A stretch of DNA of 64,000 nucleotides from Pseudomonas sp. Au-Pse12 (GTDB taxonomy: Bacteria > Pseudomonadota > Gammaproteobacteria > Pseudomonadales > Pseudomonadaceae). Under the pieces are notes generated by a model that was given only the letters and a program-made list of their open reading frames with translations, searched no databases and was not told the origin of the DNA. Every line of letters begins with the position of its first letter. Within the stretch, counting starts at the first letter, position 1. Positions 7,871 through 16,700 of the stretch are shown here, one piece after another. Location of the stretch: assembly GCF_021341665.1 (NCBI RefSeq), contig NZ_JAJTTH010000009.1, forward strand, positions 238,440 to 302,439, read 5' to 3'. The position numbers and the translations under genes are program-made.

Positions 7871-9679
7871 TCAGAACCTCAGGTGGTGGGTGTTGTAGGT
7901 GCGTTTGAATGAGTAGCCCAGGACGTTCACCCCGTTGATCTGGCGGCGCACGGTGTCGCCCAGGCCGGGGCCGTTGCCGGCGATCACCGCGTGGGCGTTG
8001 TCCACGGGGGCGAGGATGTAGTCGCTGAGGGCGCGGCCTGCCTGGAAGCAGCGGATCATCAGGAAACCGTCCTCCAGGGCGATGCTCACGCCCTGGATGA
8101 CCGCGTCGTCCGAGTCGTCGTTAAGGGTCTGGTAGGTGCCGACCGTGGCCAGCCAGTTGTCCGGCAGCGGCACCGGGTCGATGCGTTCGCCCACGGCCAG
8201 CAACTGGCCGTGGCTCTTGGCGGTGAACACCCGGCGGCCCTGGACCGTCATCACGTCCAGTTGCAACTGGCCCAGGGTGCCGAGGTCCTCGGGCCAGAGG
8301 CCGAGGAATCTGCTCCGGGCCCGCAGCCAGCCTTGTTCGTCGCGCAGCAGCTCATAGCGCTTGCCGGCCAGCTCGGCGTACAGGCGCCGGTGCTGATCGC
8401 GAACCCGCAGCACGCCCCAGCGGGTGGCGTAGAAACCCGCCAGGTGCTGGCGATCGGCGGTTTCCGGAATTCGTCGGCGCTTGCTCTGCGGGGTGGCGGC
8501 CGGCGGCCGCGCGGGGTCGCCGTGGGCCTGCAGCAGCATGCGCAAGACCTGCGGCACCAGGGGCTGGGCCAGGGCTTCGCCGCTGTCCGCATTGCTCATC
8601 ACGATCACCGCCAGCTGCTGCTCGGCGAGCACGCTGACCTGGGCGTGGAAGCCTTCGCCGAAGCCGCTGTGCTGCCAGGTCCGGATACCCGGTTGCACCC
8701 ATTCCTCGCCGCAGGGCGAAAGGAACCAGCCAAGGCCCACCTGGCAGTCGAAATCCAGCGGATTGCCGGCGTTCTGCGAGCGCACCATTTCATTGATCGA
8801 GGCGCCCGACAGCAGTTGGCGGTTGTTGTAGCGGCCCTGGGCGAAGAGCATCTGCAGGTAATGGCTGAGGTCCCGCGGGCTGGTCCACAGCCCCTCGGCG
8901 GAGACGTCGCGGATCAGTGCATCGCCGCTGTGCGAACCTTCCTCATAGCCTTTGGCCCGGTATGGCTGGGCGCGGCTGTCGCCAACGAAGCTCGACTGGC
9001 TCATGCCCAGCGGGCGCAGCAGGCTGGTCTGCAACTGCTGTTCGAAACTCACCCCGCTGCTGCGCTCCACCGCCGCGCCGAGCAGCGCGTAACCGAGCTT
9101 GGAGTAAGCGGTCTGGGTGCCGGGGGCGTTGCTCAGCCACAGCCCGCTGATCTTGCCCGGCAGTTCGCCGAGGGCGTTTGGCGTACGTGACTCGCGCAGG
9201 TACTCGGCGGGAATACCGCCCTGGTGGCTGAGCAGGCGGCGCAGCGTGACCGAGCGGTCGGCGGCATTCTGGTCCTCGTGAAAGCGCGAGCGGACATAGA
9301 ACTCCTTGAGGGTGTCCTGCAACGGCGCGTCCAGTTGCAGGCGCCCTTGCTCCACCAGCTGCATCACCGCGGTAGCGGTCAGCAGTTGCGACAGGGCGCC
9401 GGCGCGAAACGCCGTGTTCTCGGTCACTTGCAGGCCGCGAGCCTGGTCGGCGAAGCCGAACCCTCGGGCCCAGATCAGTTGCTGGCCGTCGACCAGGGCG
9501 ATCGACAGCCCGGGCACCTGGTGCTCGGCCATCTGTTGCGGAATGTGCTGCTTCAGGTAGCCGATGATGCTGGCGTAATCGCCAGGCGCGATCGAAGGGG
9601 GCGCGGGGGGCTGGCCGTTGCAGCCGAGGTTGCTCAACAGAATGCCGACTAACGGCAGGCCGAGAAGTTTGCGCGACAT
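7871..9679 (-). CDS. Serine-hydrolase (class C beta-lactamase fold) lipoprotein with degenerate active site
   Basis: 602 aa. The N-terminal signal ends LLSNLGC, so Cys20 may be lipidated, although Asn at -3 is unusual for a lipobox. Residues about 35-380 are a penicillin-binding/beta-lactamase fold: YSK (192-194) replaces the usual YxN, and HSG (337-339) the KTG box. At the catalytic SxxK position the protein reads Ala95-Leu-Ser-Gln98, followed by a normal LLTATAVMQLVEQG helix. Both nucleophile and base are therefore missing; I checked the codons GCC and CAA directly. The C-terminal 220 residues form a further beta-rich domain. A binding or scaffolding role at the envelope is more likely than hydrolysis. 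Cotranscribed with mipA. Confidence 0.85.
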   Translation of the reverse strand: MSRKLLGLPLVGILLSNLGCNGQPPAPPSIAPGDYASIIGYLKQHIPQQMAEHQVPGLSIALVDGQQLIWARGFGFADQARGLQVTENTAFRAGALSQLLTATAVMQLVEQGRLQLDAPLQDTLKEFYVRSRFHEDQNAADRSVTLRRLLSHQGGIPAEYLRESRTPNALGELPGKISGLWLSNAPGTQTAYSKLGYALLGAAVERSSGVSFEQQLQTSLLRPLGMSQSSFVGDSRAQPYRAKGYEEGSHSGDALIRDVSAEGLWTSPRDLSHYLQMLFAQGRYNNRQLLSGASINEMVRSQNAGNPLDFDCQVGLGWFLSPCGEEWVQPGIRTWQHSGFGEGFHAQVSVLAEQQLAVIVMSNADSGEALAQPLVPQVLRMLLQAHGDPARPPAATPQSKRRRIPETADRQHLAGFYATRWGVLRVRDQHRRLYAELAGKRYELLRDEQGWLRARSRFLGLWPEDLGTLGQLQLDVMTVQGRRVFTAKSHGQLLAVGERIDPVPLPDNWLATVGTYQTLNDDSDDAVIQGVSIALEDGFLMIRCFQAGRALSDYILAPVDNAHAVIAGNGPGLGDTVRRQINGVNVLGYSFKRTYNTHHLRF

Positions 9680-9965
9680 GCAGCACCCGAGAGTCCAATG
9701 GAGCTGCGGATGCTAGGGAAGGGCGGCGAAACAGTCTTTGGCAGCTTTGTCGGGAAACTGTCAAAGAGTGTTAACCCCAGGTGCGCTCAGGCCTCCAGCC
9801 CCAGGCGCGGGTGCCACCGGGCAAGCGATTGAATAGCCCCCTGGGGGTGATGCTTGTCCGCGCCATGGCTACGGGAATCCTCTGCGAGTGACTGTCGAGG
9901 GTGGCTTGATTCTGTAGTTACTGCAGGGTTTTTACTGGCGTTCATACCCAGACGGAGTGAACGAC

Positions 9966-10223
9966 ATGAGCTTTTTCAGACGACTGTTGGCAGGGCATCA
10001 CGGTGGTGGGCATGGCGCCTCCCGGGGCGGGCATCGGGGGGCGGGGCATGGCGCCGAGGGCGGTGGCCTTGCCTGCGGCCAGTGCCGGGCGTTGAACCCG
10101 TCGGCGGCGCGTTTCTGCCAGCAATGCGCGGCGTCGCTGGTGCCCTTGGGCTGTGTGCAATGTGGCGCGTCGTTGGCGGCGGGGGCCCGGTTTTGCGGGC
10201 AATGCGGCCGCGCCTCGGGCTGA
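9966..10223 (+). CDS. Small double zinc-ribbon protein
   Basis: 85 aa. A Gly/His-rich linker (residues 10-33) is followed by two zinc ribbons made of four CxxC pairs: CGQC, CQQC, CVQC and CGQC. The His-rich part could also bind metal. The ATG at 9966 has GGAG 8 nt upstream. Function unknown; such ribbons usually mediate protein or nucleic-acid contacts. It converges on a GNAT gene. Confidence 0.75.
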   Translation: MSFFRRLLAGHHGGGHGASRGGHRGAGHGAEGGGLACGQCRALNPSAARFCQQCAASLVPLGCVQCGASLAAGARFCGQCGRASG

Positions 10224-10246
10224 GGCGCGGCGCGGCGCGGGGGAGG

Positions 10247-10813
10247 TTACAGGGCCAGGCTGTGGATCACCTGGGTGGCGTCGTCGGGGTCGATGGCGCT
10301 GCGCATGCCCAGCTGTTTGGCCAGTCGGCGCATGCTGTAGTTGCCGGCGGAGTCCACCGAGTACAGCTGCTGGAAACCATGGGTGCGGGCTTCGTCGATC
10401 AGGTGCTGCATCAGCAGCGCGCCGAGGCCCTTGCCTTGCCATTCATCGGCGATGGTCACGGCGAACTCGCAGCGCCAAGGCTGGTCGTCGACCTGGGCAT
10501 AACGGCTGATGCCCACTTCGCGCAGTTCGCCGTTGTCGTGGACCAGGGCCACGTAGGCCACCCGCTGCGGGGTGCCGACATCCATCAGTTGATCCAGCAG
10601 GCGATCGCCGACTTCCTTGACTTCACCGAGAAAACGCTGGTGCCGGGTGGCCGGGGAGAGGTTTTCGATAAAGGCTTTTTCTCGCTCCCGGTCCTGAGGA
10701 CGCAGCGGGCGGATCAGCACATGGCTGCCGTCGTTCAAGGCGTCGATCCAGTATTGGCCTTGCTGCGCCGGGAAGGGCGGGTGGGCGAGGATATCGAGAG
10801 CAGTGCTGGACAT
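10247..10813 (-). CDS. GNAT-family N-acetyltransferase, Anr-box gene
   Basis: 188 aa. A GNAT fold with the acetyl-CoA pyrophosphate loop WQGKGLGALLMQHLIDEA (Q/RxxGxG/A motif). It resembles the stand-alone acetyltransferase domain related to that of protein acetylases, with sequence SHVLIRPLRPQDRE near the start. The ATG at 10813 (MSSTALDIL) has a GGAG ribosome-binding site. A perfect Anr box lies 85 nt upstream. Substrate unknown; a role in acetylation during oxygen limitation is inference from the promoter alone. Confidence 0.82.
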   Translation of the reverse strand: MSSTALDILAHPPFPAQQGQYWIDALNDGSHVLIRPLRPQDREREKAFIENLSPATRHQRFLGEVKEVGDRLLDQLMDVGTPQRVAYVALVHDNGELREVGISRYAQVDDQPWRCEFAVTIADEWQGKGLGALLMQHLIDEARTHGFQQLYSVDSAGNYSMRRLAKQLGMRSAIDPDDATQVIHSLAL

Positions 10814-10897
10814 GATCAAGTCTCCGGAGAGCCAAAGGGCGGGCTGTACGAACAGCCCTGATTGGCCTCAGGTTGACTGCACCGGCGACCGCTGCAC

Positions 10898-10911
10898 TTG
10901 ATCGGCATCAA
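10898..10911. promoter_or_regulatory. Anr/FNR box TTGATCGGCATCAA
   Basis: A perfect match to TTGAT-N4-ATCAA. The only gene it can serve is the GNAT gene to its left, since the LysR gene to the right ends at 10949 on the same strand. At class II spacing the -10 would be the weak minus-strand sequence CAACCT near 10870-10875. Confidence 0.75.
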
Positions 10912-10948
10912 TGTCTCTGCTTGCGCCTTGGGCGTTGTCGATCACCGG

Positions 10949-11866
10949 TCATGCCGGCTGCCCGGCGGCGGGCGTTGGGCAGGCTTCGGGCATCAGAGTG
11001 TTGATCAGGGCGCGGATGGTGCCCGGCAGCGCTTCGAGTTCGCGGACGATGATGCTGCGCTCGCGCAGCGCCCAGCTCTCGTCGAGCTTCACCGTTACCA
11101 GTTGCATGGTGCGGCTGTGCCGCAGCGCCGCCGACTCGGGAATGATGCCGATGCCGACCCCGGCTTCGACCATGCGGCAGATGGCCTCGAAGCTCGACAC
11201 CTGGATGCGCAGCGACAGTTGCTTGCCCAGGCGCTCCACGTGCTCGCGCAGGAAGCTCAGCAAGGTGCTGCCTTCATGCAGGCCGATGTGCTGGTAGGCC
11301 AGGGTCTGTTCCAGGGTCACCGAGGCCTGGCCGGCCAGCGGGTGGTCCACCGGCACCGTCAGCACCAGGTGGTCGGTGCTGAAGTGCAGCACTTGCAGGC
11401 CGGCGGCTTCCACCGGGCCGGCGATGATGCCCATGTCGCTGGTGCCGTCCAGCACGCCACGGACGATGTCCCGGGACAGGCGTTCCTGCAGATCCACCGT
11501 GACCCCCGGGCGCACCGAGAGAAATCCGGCCAGCACCTCCGGCAGAAACTCGGTGACCGCCGTGGTGTTGGCGAAGATGCGGATATGCCCGGAGGAGTCG
11601 CCGCCGTACTGGGTGAACTCGCTTTTCAGGTAATCCACCTGGCGCATGATCAGCCGCGCGTGCTGCAGCAAGCGTTCGCCAGCCGGGGTGACTTCCACGC
11701 CACGGCTGTCGCGGTACAGCAGGCGGGTGTCGAGCTGGCCCTCCAGGGCCTTGATCCGCGCGCTGGCGGCGGCCGGCGAGAGAAAGGCGCGGCGCGCGCC
11801 CTGGGTCAGGCTCGGGGATTCGGCGATATGGATGAACAGGCGCAGGTCTGCCAGATCGAAATGCAT
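10949..11866 (-). CDS. LysR-family regulator of the itaconate locus (RipR/PA0877-like)
   Basis: 305 aa. N-terminal winged HTH (about 5-65: LRLFIHIAESPSLTQGARRA, then LSPAAASARIKALEGQL) and a two-lobed effector-binding domain (about 90-290). It is divergent from the ich gene, the classical arrangement for a LysR activator. P. aeruginosa PA0877 holds the same position. It probably senses itaconate or a CoA derivative and binds the motif found both here and upstream of the TRAP genes. Confidence 0.85.
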   Translation of the reverse strand: MHFDLADLRLFIHIAESPSLTQGARRAFLSPAAASARIKALEGQLDTRLLYRDSRGVEVTPAGERLLQHARLIMRQVDYLKSEFTQYGGDSSGHIRIFANTTAVTEFLPEVLAGFLSVRPGVTVDLQERLSRDIVRGVLDGTSDMGIIAGPVEAAGLQVLHFSTDHLVLTVPVDHPLAGQASVTLEQTLAYQHIGLHEGSTLLSFLREHVERLGKQLSLRIQVSSFEAICRMVEAGVGIGIIPESAALRHSRTMQLVTVKLDESWALRERSIIVRELEALPGTIRALINTLMPEACPTPAAGQPA

Positions 11867-11930
11867 GTCCGGGCTCCTGGGGTTGAGGGAGAGGAGAGTG
11901 GCAAGCGGCGTTCAGCATAAACGAACGCCG

Positions 11931-11959
11931 GTTTATAGAAATGCAAATTCTCCATACGC
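11931..11959. promoter_or_regulatory. Candidate LysR operator/promoter of the itaconate operon
   Basis: Within the 148-bp divergent region, AGAA-N7-TTCT (11937-11951) forms an imperfect dyad flanked by ATA. The core AAATTCTCCATACGC (11945-11959) recurs with one mismatch upstream of the distant TRAP transporter operon (22753-22767), at almost the same distance from the start codon (55 versus 50 intervening bases). Confidence 0.6.
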
Positions 11960-12014
11960 GCCACACCCTTGCATGATGGCCGCCATCACCTTCGTGCCAC
12001 AGGACCCTGCCTCT

Positions 12015-12842
12015 ATGAGCGTCACCGACCCCAGCGCCTGGATCGGCCGCAGCCAGCGGATCGACGACCACCTCAGCGCCAACTTGCTGACCCGCATCGC
12101 CGCCACCTTCGGCCAGGCCGCCCCGGCCCCGGGCGAAGCCCTGCCGCCGCTCTGGCACTGGTGTTTTTTCCAGCAGCCCCAGCCGGCCGCGGCCCTGGGC
12201 GGCGATGGCCATCCGGCCCGTGGCGGCTTCCTGCCACCGGCCGACAACCGCAACCGCATGTGGGCCGGTGGCCGCCTGGAGTTTCACGCGCCGCTGCTGG
12301 CCGGCGCCGCTGCCCATTGCGTCAGCACCATCGCCCAGGTCGAGGAAAAGGCCGGGCGCAGCGGCCAGCTGCTGTTCGTGACCCTGTGCCACGAGTATTT
12401 CCAGGATGGCCGGCTGGCGCTGCGCGAAGAACAGGACATCGTCTACCGCGAGCCAACCCCGCCCAAGCTGAGCAGTGGCCAACCCCTGCCCGAGGCTGAG
12501 TGGCGCGAGCCGGTGGCGCCGACCCCGACCCTGCTGTTTCGCTACAGCGCGGTGACCTTCAACGGCCATCGGATCCATTACGACTATCCCTACGTCACCG
12601 CCACCGAGGGTTACCCGGGGCTGGTGGTGCACGGCCCGCTGATTGCCACCCTGAGCCTGGGGGCCTTCTGCCGGGCCAACCCCGAGGCGCGCCTGCGCCA
12701 TTTCGCCTACCGCGGCCTGCGGCCGTTGATTGCCCCGCAGCCGTTCGAGGTCGGCGGGCGCATCAGCGCGCCCGGCCAGGCCGAGCTCTGGGCCGGCGAC
12801 GGTGGCGGGCTGGCCCAGCGTGGCGCCGTGCAGTTCGACTGA
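12015..12842 (+). CDS. ich: Itaconyl-CoA hydratase (MaoC/HTD2-like)
   Basis: 275 aa. Ich hydrates itaconyl-CoA to (S)-citramalyl-CoA, the second step of itaconate breakdown. The protein has a double hot-dog fold: a FAS1-like dehydratase half (about 1-140) and a second half with the hydratase-type segment FRYSAVTFNGHRIHYDYPY and GYPGLVVHGPLIATL. The same architecture is found in mesaconyl-C4-CoA hydratases. The ATG at 12015 (MSVTDPSAWIG) follows the divergent promoter. First gene of the operon and equivalent in position to PA0878. Confidence 0.85.
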   Translation: MSVTDPSAWIGRSQRIDDHLSANLLTRIAATFGQAAPAPGEALPPLWHWCFFQQPQPAAALGGDGHPARGGFLPPADNRNRMWAGGRLEFHAPLLAGAAAHCVSTIAQVEEKAGRSGQLLFVTLCHEYFQDGRLALREEQDIVYREPTPPKLSSGQPLPEAEWREPVAPTPTLLFRYSAVTFNGHRIHYDYPYVTATEGYPGLVVHGPLIATLSLGAFCRANPEARLRHFAYRGLRPLIAPQPFEVGGRISAPGQAELWAGDGGGLAQRGAVQFD

Positions 12843-12877
12843 AATTCCAACAATAAGCCAAGGCGGAGTGCCGATTG

Positions 12878-14041
12878 ATGACCCCCCAAGACACCGAACA
12901 ACTCAATGCCATCCGTGAGGGCGTGCGTGCCCTGTGCGCCGAGTTCGACGCCGCCTACTGGCGCGGCATCGATGAGCGCAAGGGCTTCCCGGAAGCCTTC
13001 GTCAAGGCCCTGACCGAGGCCGGCTGGCTGGCGGCGATGATCCCCACCGAGTACGGCGGCTCCGGCCTGGGGCTGGCCGAAGCCTCGGTGATTCTTGAGG
13101 AGGTGAACCGCTGCGGCGGCAACTCCGGCACCGTGCACGGGCAGATGTACAACATGTTCACCCTGTTGCGTCACGGCAGCGAAGCGCAGAAGCGCCATTA
13201 CCTGCCCAAGCTCGCCAGCGGCGAATTGCGCCTGCAATCGATGGGCGTCACCGAGCCCACCACGGGCACCGACACCACCGCGATCAAGACCACCGCCGTC
13301 CGCCGTGGCGACCGCTACGTGATCAACGGGCAGAAGGTGTGGATCTCGCGGATCCAGCATTCGGACCTGATGATCCTGCTGGCCCGCACCACGCCGCTGG
13401 CCGAGGTGCGCAAGAAGTCCGAAGGCATGTCGATCTTCCTCGTGGACCTGCGCCAGGCCATCGGCCACGGCCTGACCGTGCAGCCCATCGCCAACATGGT
13501 CAACCACGAGACCAACGAGCTGTTCTTCGACAACCTGGAGCTGCCGGCCGACAGCCTGATCGGCGAGGAAGGCAAGGGCTTCAAGTACATCCTCGACGGC
13601 CTCAACGCCGAGCGCACACTGATCGCCGCCGAGTGCATCGGCGACGGCCGCTGGTTCATCGAGAAGGCCAGCGCCTATGCCCGCGACCGCGTGGTGTTCG
13701 GCCGGCCCATCGGGCAGAACCAGGGCGTGCAGTTCCCGATTGCCGAGGCGCATATCGAGATCGAGGCCGCCGACCTGATGCGCTGGCGTGCCTGCGCGGA
13801 ATACGACAGCGGGTGCAATGCCGGGGCCAGCGCCAACATGGCCAAGTACCTGGCGGCCAAGGCCTCCTGGGAAGCGGCCAACGCCTGCCTGCAGACCCAT
13901 GGCGGCTTTGGCTTTGCCTGCGAGTACGACGTCGAGCGCAAATTCCGCGAGACCCGGCTGTACCAGGTGGCGCCGATCTCCACCAACCTGATCCTGTCCT
14001 ACGTCGCCGAGCATTTGCTGGAACTGCCCCGCAGTTTCTAA
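12878..14041 (+). CDS. Acyl-CoA dehydrogenase of the itaconate cluster (PA0879-like)
   Basis: 387 aa with the three-domain acyl-CoA dehydrogenase layout: helical domain 1-115; beta domain with VTEPTTGTDTT and the FAD-contacting GQKVWISR; C-terminal helical domain with GRPIGQNQGVQ and QTHGGFGFACEYDVERKFRETRLY. The usual catalytic Glu of the C-terminal YEGT motif is absent (the site reads YQVAPISTN). Glu245 in GLNAERTL sits where isovaleryl-CoA dehydrogenase has its base, so activity on a branched C5 acyl-CoA is plausible. The ATG at 12878 has GGAG 9 nt upstream. Its role in itaconate metabolism is not settled. Confidence 0.85.
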   Translation: MTPQDTEQLNAIREGVRALCAEFDAAYWRGIDERKGFPEAFVKALTEAGWLAAMIPTEYGGSGLGLAEASVILEEVNRCGGNSGTVHGQMYNMFTLLRHGSEAQKRHYLPKLASGELRLQSMGVTEPTTGTDTTAIKTTAVRRGDRYVINGQKVWISRIQHSDLMILLARTTPLAEVRKKSEGMSIFLVDLRQAIGHGLTVQPIANMVNHETNELFFDNLELPADSLIGEEGKGFKYILDGLNAERTLIAAECIGDGRWFIEKASAYARDRVVFGRPIGQNQGVQFPIAEAHIEIEAADLMRWRACAEYDSGCNAGASANMAKYLAAKASWEAANACLQTHGGFGFACEYDVERKFRETRLYQVAPISTNLILSYVAEHLLELPRSF

Positions 14042-14051
14042 GGAGCCCCGA

Positions 14052-15401
14052 ATGAGCCATACCCACGATCTGGCCGGGTTCCTCGCCGGCCTGCGCTACG
14101 CCGACCTGCCGCAAAGCGTCCTGCTGCGCAGCGAAGAGCTGTTCCTCGACTGGCTGGGCTCGGCCCTGGCGGCCCAGGGCGCGCACCCGATCCCGTTGTT
14201 CGAGGCCTATGCCCGGCACATGGGGCCGGCCAGCGGCCCGGCGCGCATCCTGGTCAATGGGGCCGGCAGCTCGGCGTACTTCGCCGCGCTGGTCAACGCC
14301 GCCTCGTCGCACCTGGTGGAGCAGGACGATTTGCACAACAGCTCCGTGCTGCACCCGGCCACCGTGGTGTTCCCGGCGGCGCTGGCGGCGGCCCAGGACC
14401 TGGGCAAGTCCGGCCGCGAGCTGCTGCTGGCGGCGGTGGCCGGTTATGAGGCGGGGATCCGCATCGGTGAATTCATGGGCCGTTCCCACTACCGGATCTT
14501 CCACACCACGGCCACCGTCGGCACCCTGGCCGCCGCGGTGGCGGTGGGCAAGCTGATGGAGTTCGACAGCGAGCAGTTCATCCAGCTGCTGGGCAGCGCC
14601 GGGACCCAGGCCGCCGGGCTCTGGGAGTTCCTGCGTGACGCCGCCGATTCCAAGCAACTGCACAGCGCCAAGGCCGCCGCCGACGGCCTGCTGGCGGCCT
14701 ACCTGACCCGGGACGGCCTGAGCGGCGCGCGCAATATCCTCGAAGGCGAGCAGGGCATGGCCGCTGGCATGTCCCGGGATGCTGAACCCGCGCGCCTCAG
14801 CCAGGGCCTGGGCCGCCGCTGGGCGCTGCTGGAAACCTCGTTCAAGTTCCACGCCTCGTGCCGCCACACCCATCCTGCCGCCGATGCCTTGCTTGAGGTG
14901 ATGCAGCGCGAAGGCCTGGAACACCGGCAGATCGCCCGGGTCGTGACCTGGGTGCACCAGGGCGCCATCGACGTGCTGGGCCGGGTCCAGGTGCCGCAGA
15001 GCGTGCACCAGGCGAAGTTCTCCATGGGCACCGTGCTCGGCCTGATCGCCGTGCACGGCAAGGCCGGCTTGCCGGAGTTCCAGCACCATGCGCTGCACGA
15101 CCCCCGGGTCGCGGCGTTTCGCGACAAGGTCGGCATGCAGCTGGACCCTGAAGTCGATGCGGCCTATCCAGCGCGCTGGCTGGGCCGGGTCGAGGTGCAG
15201 TGCCTGGATGGCCGCACCCTGCACGGGGCCATCGACGAGCCCAAGGGCGACCCTGGCAACGGCCTGTCCCGGGCCGAGCTGGAAGACAAGTTCCAGCGCC
15301 TGTTGCAGTTCTCCGGCGCCCGCACCCCGCAGCAGGGCGATGCCTTGATCCGCCGGGTCTGGGCCCTGCGTGAAGTCGACGACCTGAACTCACTGCTCTG
15401 A
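14052..15401 (+). CDS. MmgE/PrpD family protein (PA0881-like)
   Basis: 449 aa. The family includes 2-methylcitrate dehydratase and the animal cis-aconitate decarboxylase that makes itaconate. The active-site stretch EQDDLHNSSVLHPATVV and the later SCRHTHPAADA are present, and the length is normal. The start follows the previous stop by 10 nt with AGGAG. Its presence in an itaconate-degrading operon suggests a related C5/C6 tricarboxylate or lyase substrate, but the sequence does not tell dehydratase from decarboxylase. Confidence 0.83.
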   Translation: MSHTHDLAGFLAGLRYADLPQSVLLRSEELFLDWLGSALAAQGAHPIPLFEAYARHMGPASGPARILVNGAGSSAYFAALVNAASSHLVEQDDLHNSSVLHPATVVFPAALAAAQDLGKSGRELLLAAVAGYEAGIRIGEFMGRSHYRIFHTTATVGTLAAAVAVGKLMEFDSEQFIQLLGSAGTQAAGLWEFLRDAADSKQLHSAKAAADGLLAAYLTRDGLSGARNILEGEQGMAAGMSRDAEPARLSQGLGRRWALLETSFKFHASCRHTHPAADALLEVMQREGLEHRQIARVVTWVHQGAIDVLGRVQVPQSVHQAKFSMGTVLGLIAVHGKAGLPEFQHHALHDPRVAAFRDKVGMQLDPEVDAAYPARWLGRVEVQCLDGRTLHGAIDEPKGDPGNGLSRAELEDKFQRLLQFSGARTPQQGDALIRRVWALREVDDLNSLL

Positions 15402-15420
15402 ATCCGCGCGAGGACTGAAC

Positions 15421-16626
15421 ATGACCGACAACACAGCAGCGCCACGACCGCTCGACGGCATCACCGTGGTCAGCCTGGAACACGCGATTGCCGCGCCGTT
15501 CTGCACCCGCCAGCTGGCGGACCTGGGGGCCCGGGTGATCAAGGTCGAGCGCCCCGGCAGCGGCGATTTCGCCCGCGGCTACGACCAGCGCGTCAACGGC
15601 CTGGCCTCGCACTTCGTGTGGACCAACCGCTCCAAGGAAAGCCTGACCCTGGACCTCAAGCAGCCGGAAGCCGAAGGCCTGCTGGAGGGCCTGCTGGCCG
15701 AGGCCGACGTGCTGGTGCAGAACCTCGCACCGGGCGCGGCGGCGCGCATGGGGTTGTCCTTCGAAGCCCTGCATGAGCGTTTTCCACGGTTGATCGTCTG
15801 TGACATTTCCGGCTATGGCGAAGGCGGCCCCTATGAGCGCAAGAAGGCCTATGACCTGCTGATCCAGAGCGAAGGCGGCTTCCTCTCGGTGACCGGCGGC
15901 GCCGAACCCGAGCAGATGGCCAAGGCCGGCTGCTCGATCGCCGACATCGCCGCCGGCATGTACGCCTACAGCGGCATTCTCTCGGCGCTGCTGCTGCGTG
16001 GGCGCACCGGGCTCGGCAGCCGCCTCGACATCAGCATGCTGGAAAGCCTGGTGGAGTGGATGGGTTACCCGATGTACTACGCCTTCGCCGGCGCCGAGCC
16101 GCCGCCGCGAGCGGGCGCGGCGCATTCCACCATCTACCCCTACGGGCCGTTTCCGGTGGGCGATGGCGGCACGGTGATGCTCGGCCTGCAGAACGAGCGG
16201 GAGTGGGCGGCGTTCTGCGACAAGGTGCTGGAGCAACCCGAACTGGCCACGGATGCGCGTTTCAGCGCCAACTTCAAGCGCTCGGCCAACCGCGAGGTGC
16301 TGCGCCAGATCATCGTCGAGCACTTTGCCCGGCTCAGCGTCAGCCAGGTGAGCGAGCGGCTGGAGCAGGCACAGATCGCCAATGCCCGGGTCAACGACAT
16401 GCAAGGCGTGTGGCAGCACCCGCAACTGGCGGCGCGGGATGCCTGGCGCCAGGTCGACAGCCCGGCGGGCCGCTTGCCGGCGCTGCTGCCGCCGGCGCGC
16501 AACAACGCCTTCGCCCCGCGCATGGACGCCGTTCCAGCGCTGGGCCAGCACAGCGCGGCGATCCTGGGCGAACTGGGCCTGAGCCCCGAGCACATCCAGC
16601 AAATGCACACCCGCGGCGTCATTTGA
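15421..16626 (+). CDS. ict: Itaconate CoA-transferase (class III, CaiB/BaiF)
   Basis: 401 aa. Ict moves CoA from succinyl-CoA to itaconate, opening the pathway. It is a class III transferase with the N-terminal LDGITVVSLEHAIAAPFCTR segment (CoA binding), catalytic Asp145 in KKAYDLLIQSEGG, and SRLDISMLESLVEWMGYP. PA0882 of P. aeruginosa holds the same place in its cluster. It starts 19 nt after the PrpD-like gene. Confidence 0.87.
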   Translation: MTDNTAAPRPLDGITVVSLEHAIAAPFCTRQLADLGARVIKVERPGSGDFARGYDQRVNGLASHFVWTNRSKESLTLDLKQPEAEGLLEGLLAEADVLVQNLAPGAAARMGLSFEALHERFPRLIVCDISGYGEGGPYERKKAYDLLIQSEGGFLSVTGGAEPEQMAKAGCSIADIAAGMYAYSGILSALLLRGRTGLGSRLDISMLESLVEWMGYPMYYAFAGAEPPPRAGAAHSTIYPYGPFPVGDGGTVMLGLQNEREWAAFCDKVLEQPELATDARFSANFKRSANREVLRQIIVEHFARLSVSQVSERLEQAQIANARVNDMQGVWQHPQLAARDAWRQVDSPAGRLPALLPPARNNAFAPRMDAVPALGQHSAAILGELGLSPEHIQQMHTRGVI

Positions 16627-16700
16627 ACCCTGTCGCCGCGCCGGGTCGCGCAGCGGCCCCGCGATCGACCTGGCGCCGCCACCCCAACAAGGAACACAGC

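Noticed and set aside
9731..9759. ACAGT...ACTGT inverted bases upstream of the serine-hydrolase gene
   Set aside because: Only five-base arms around a long spacer, too weak to call an operator.
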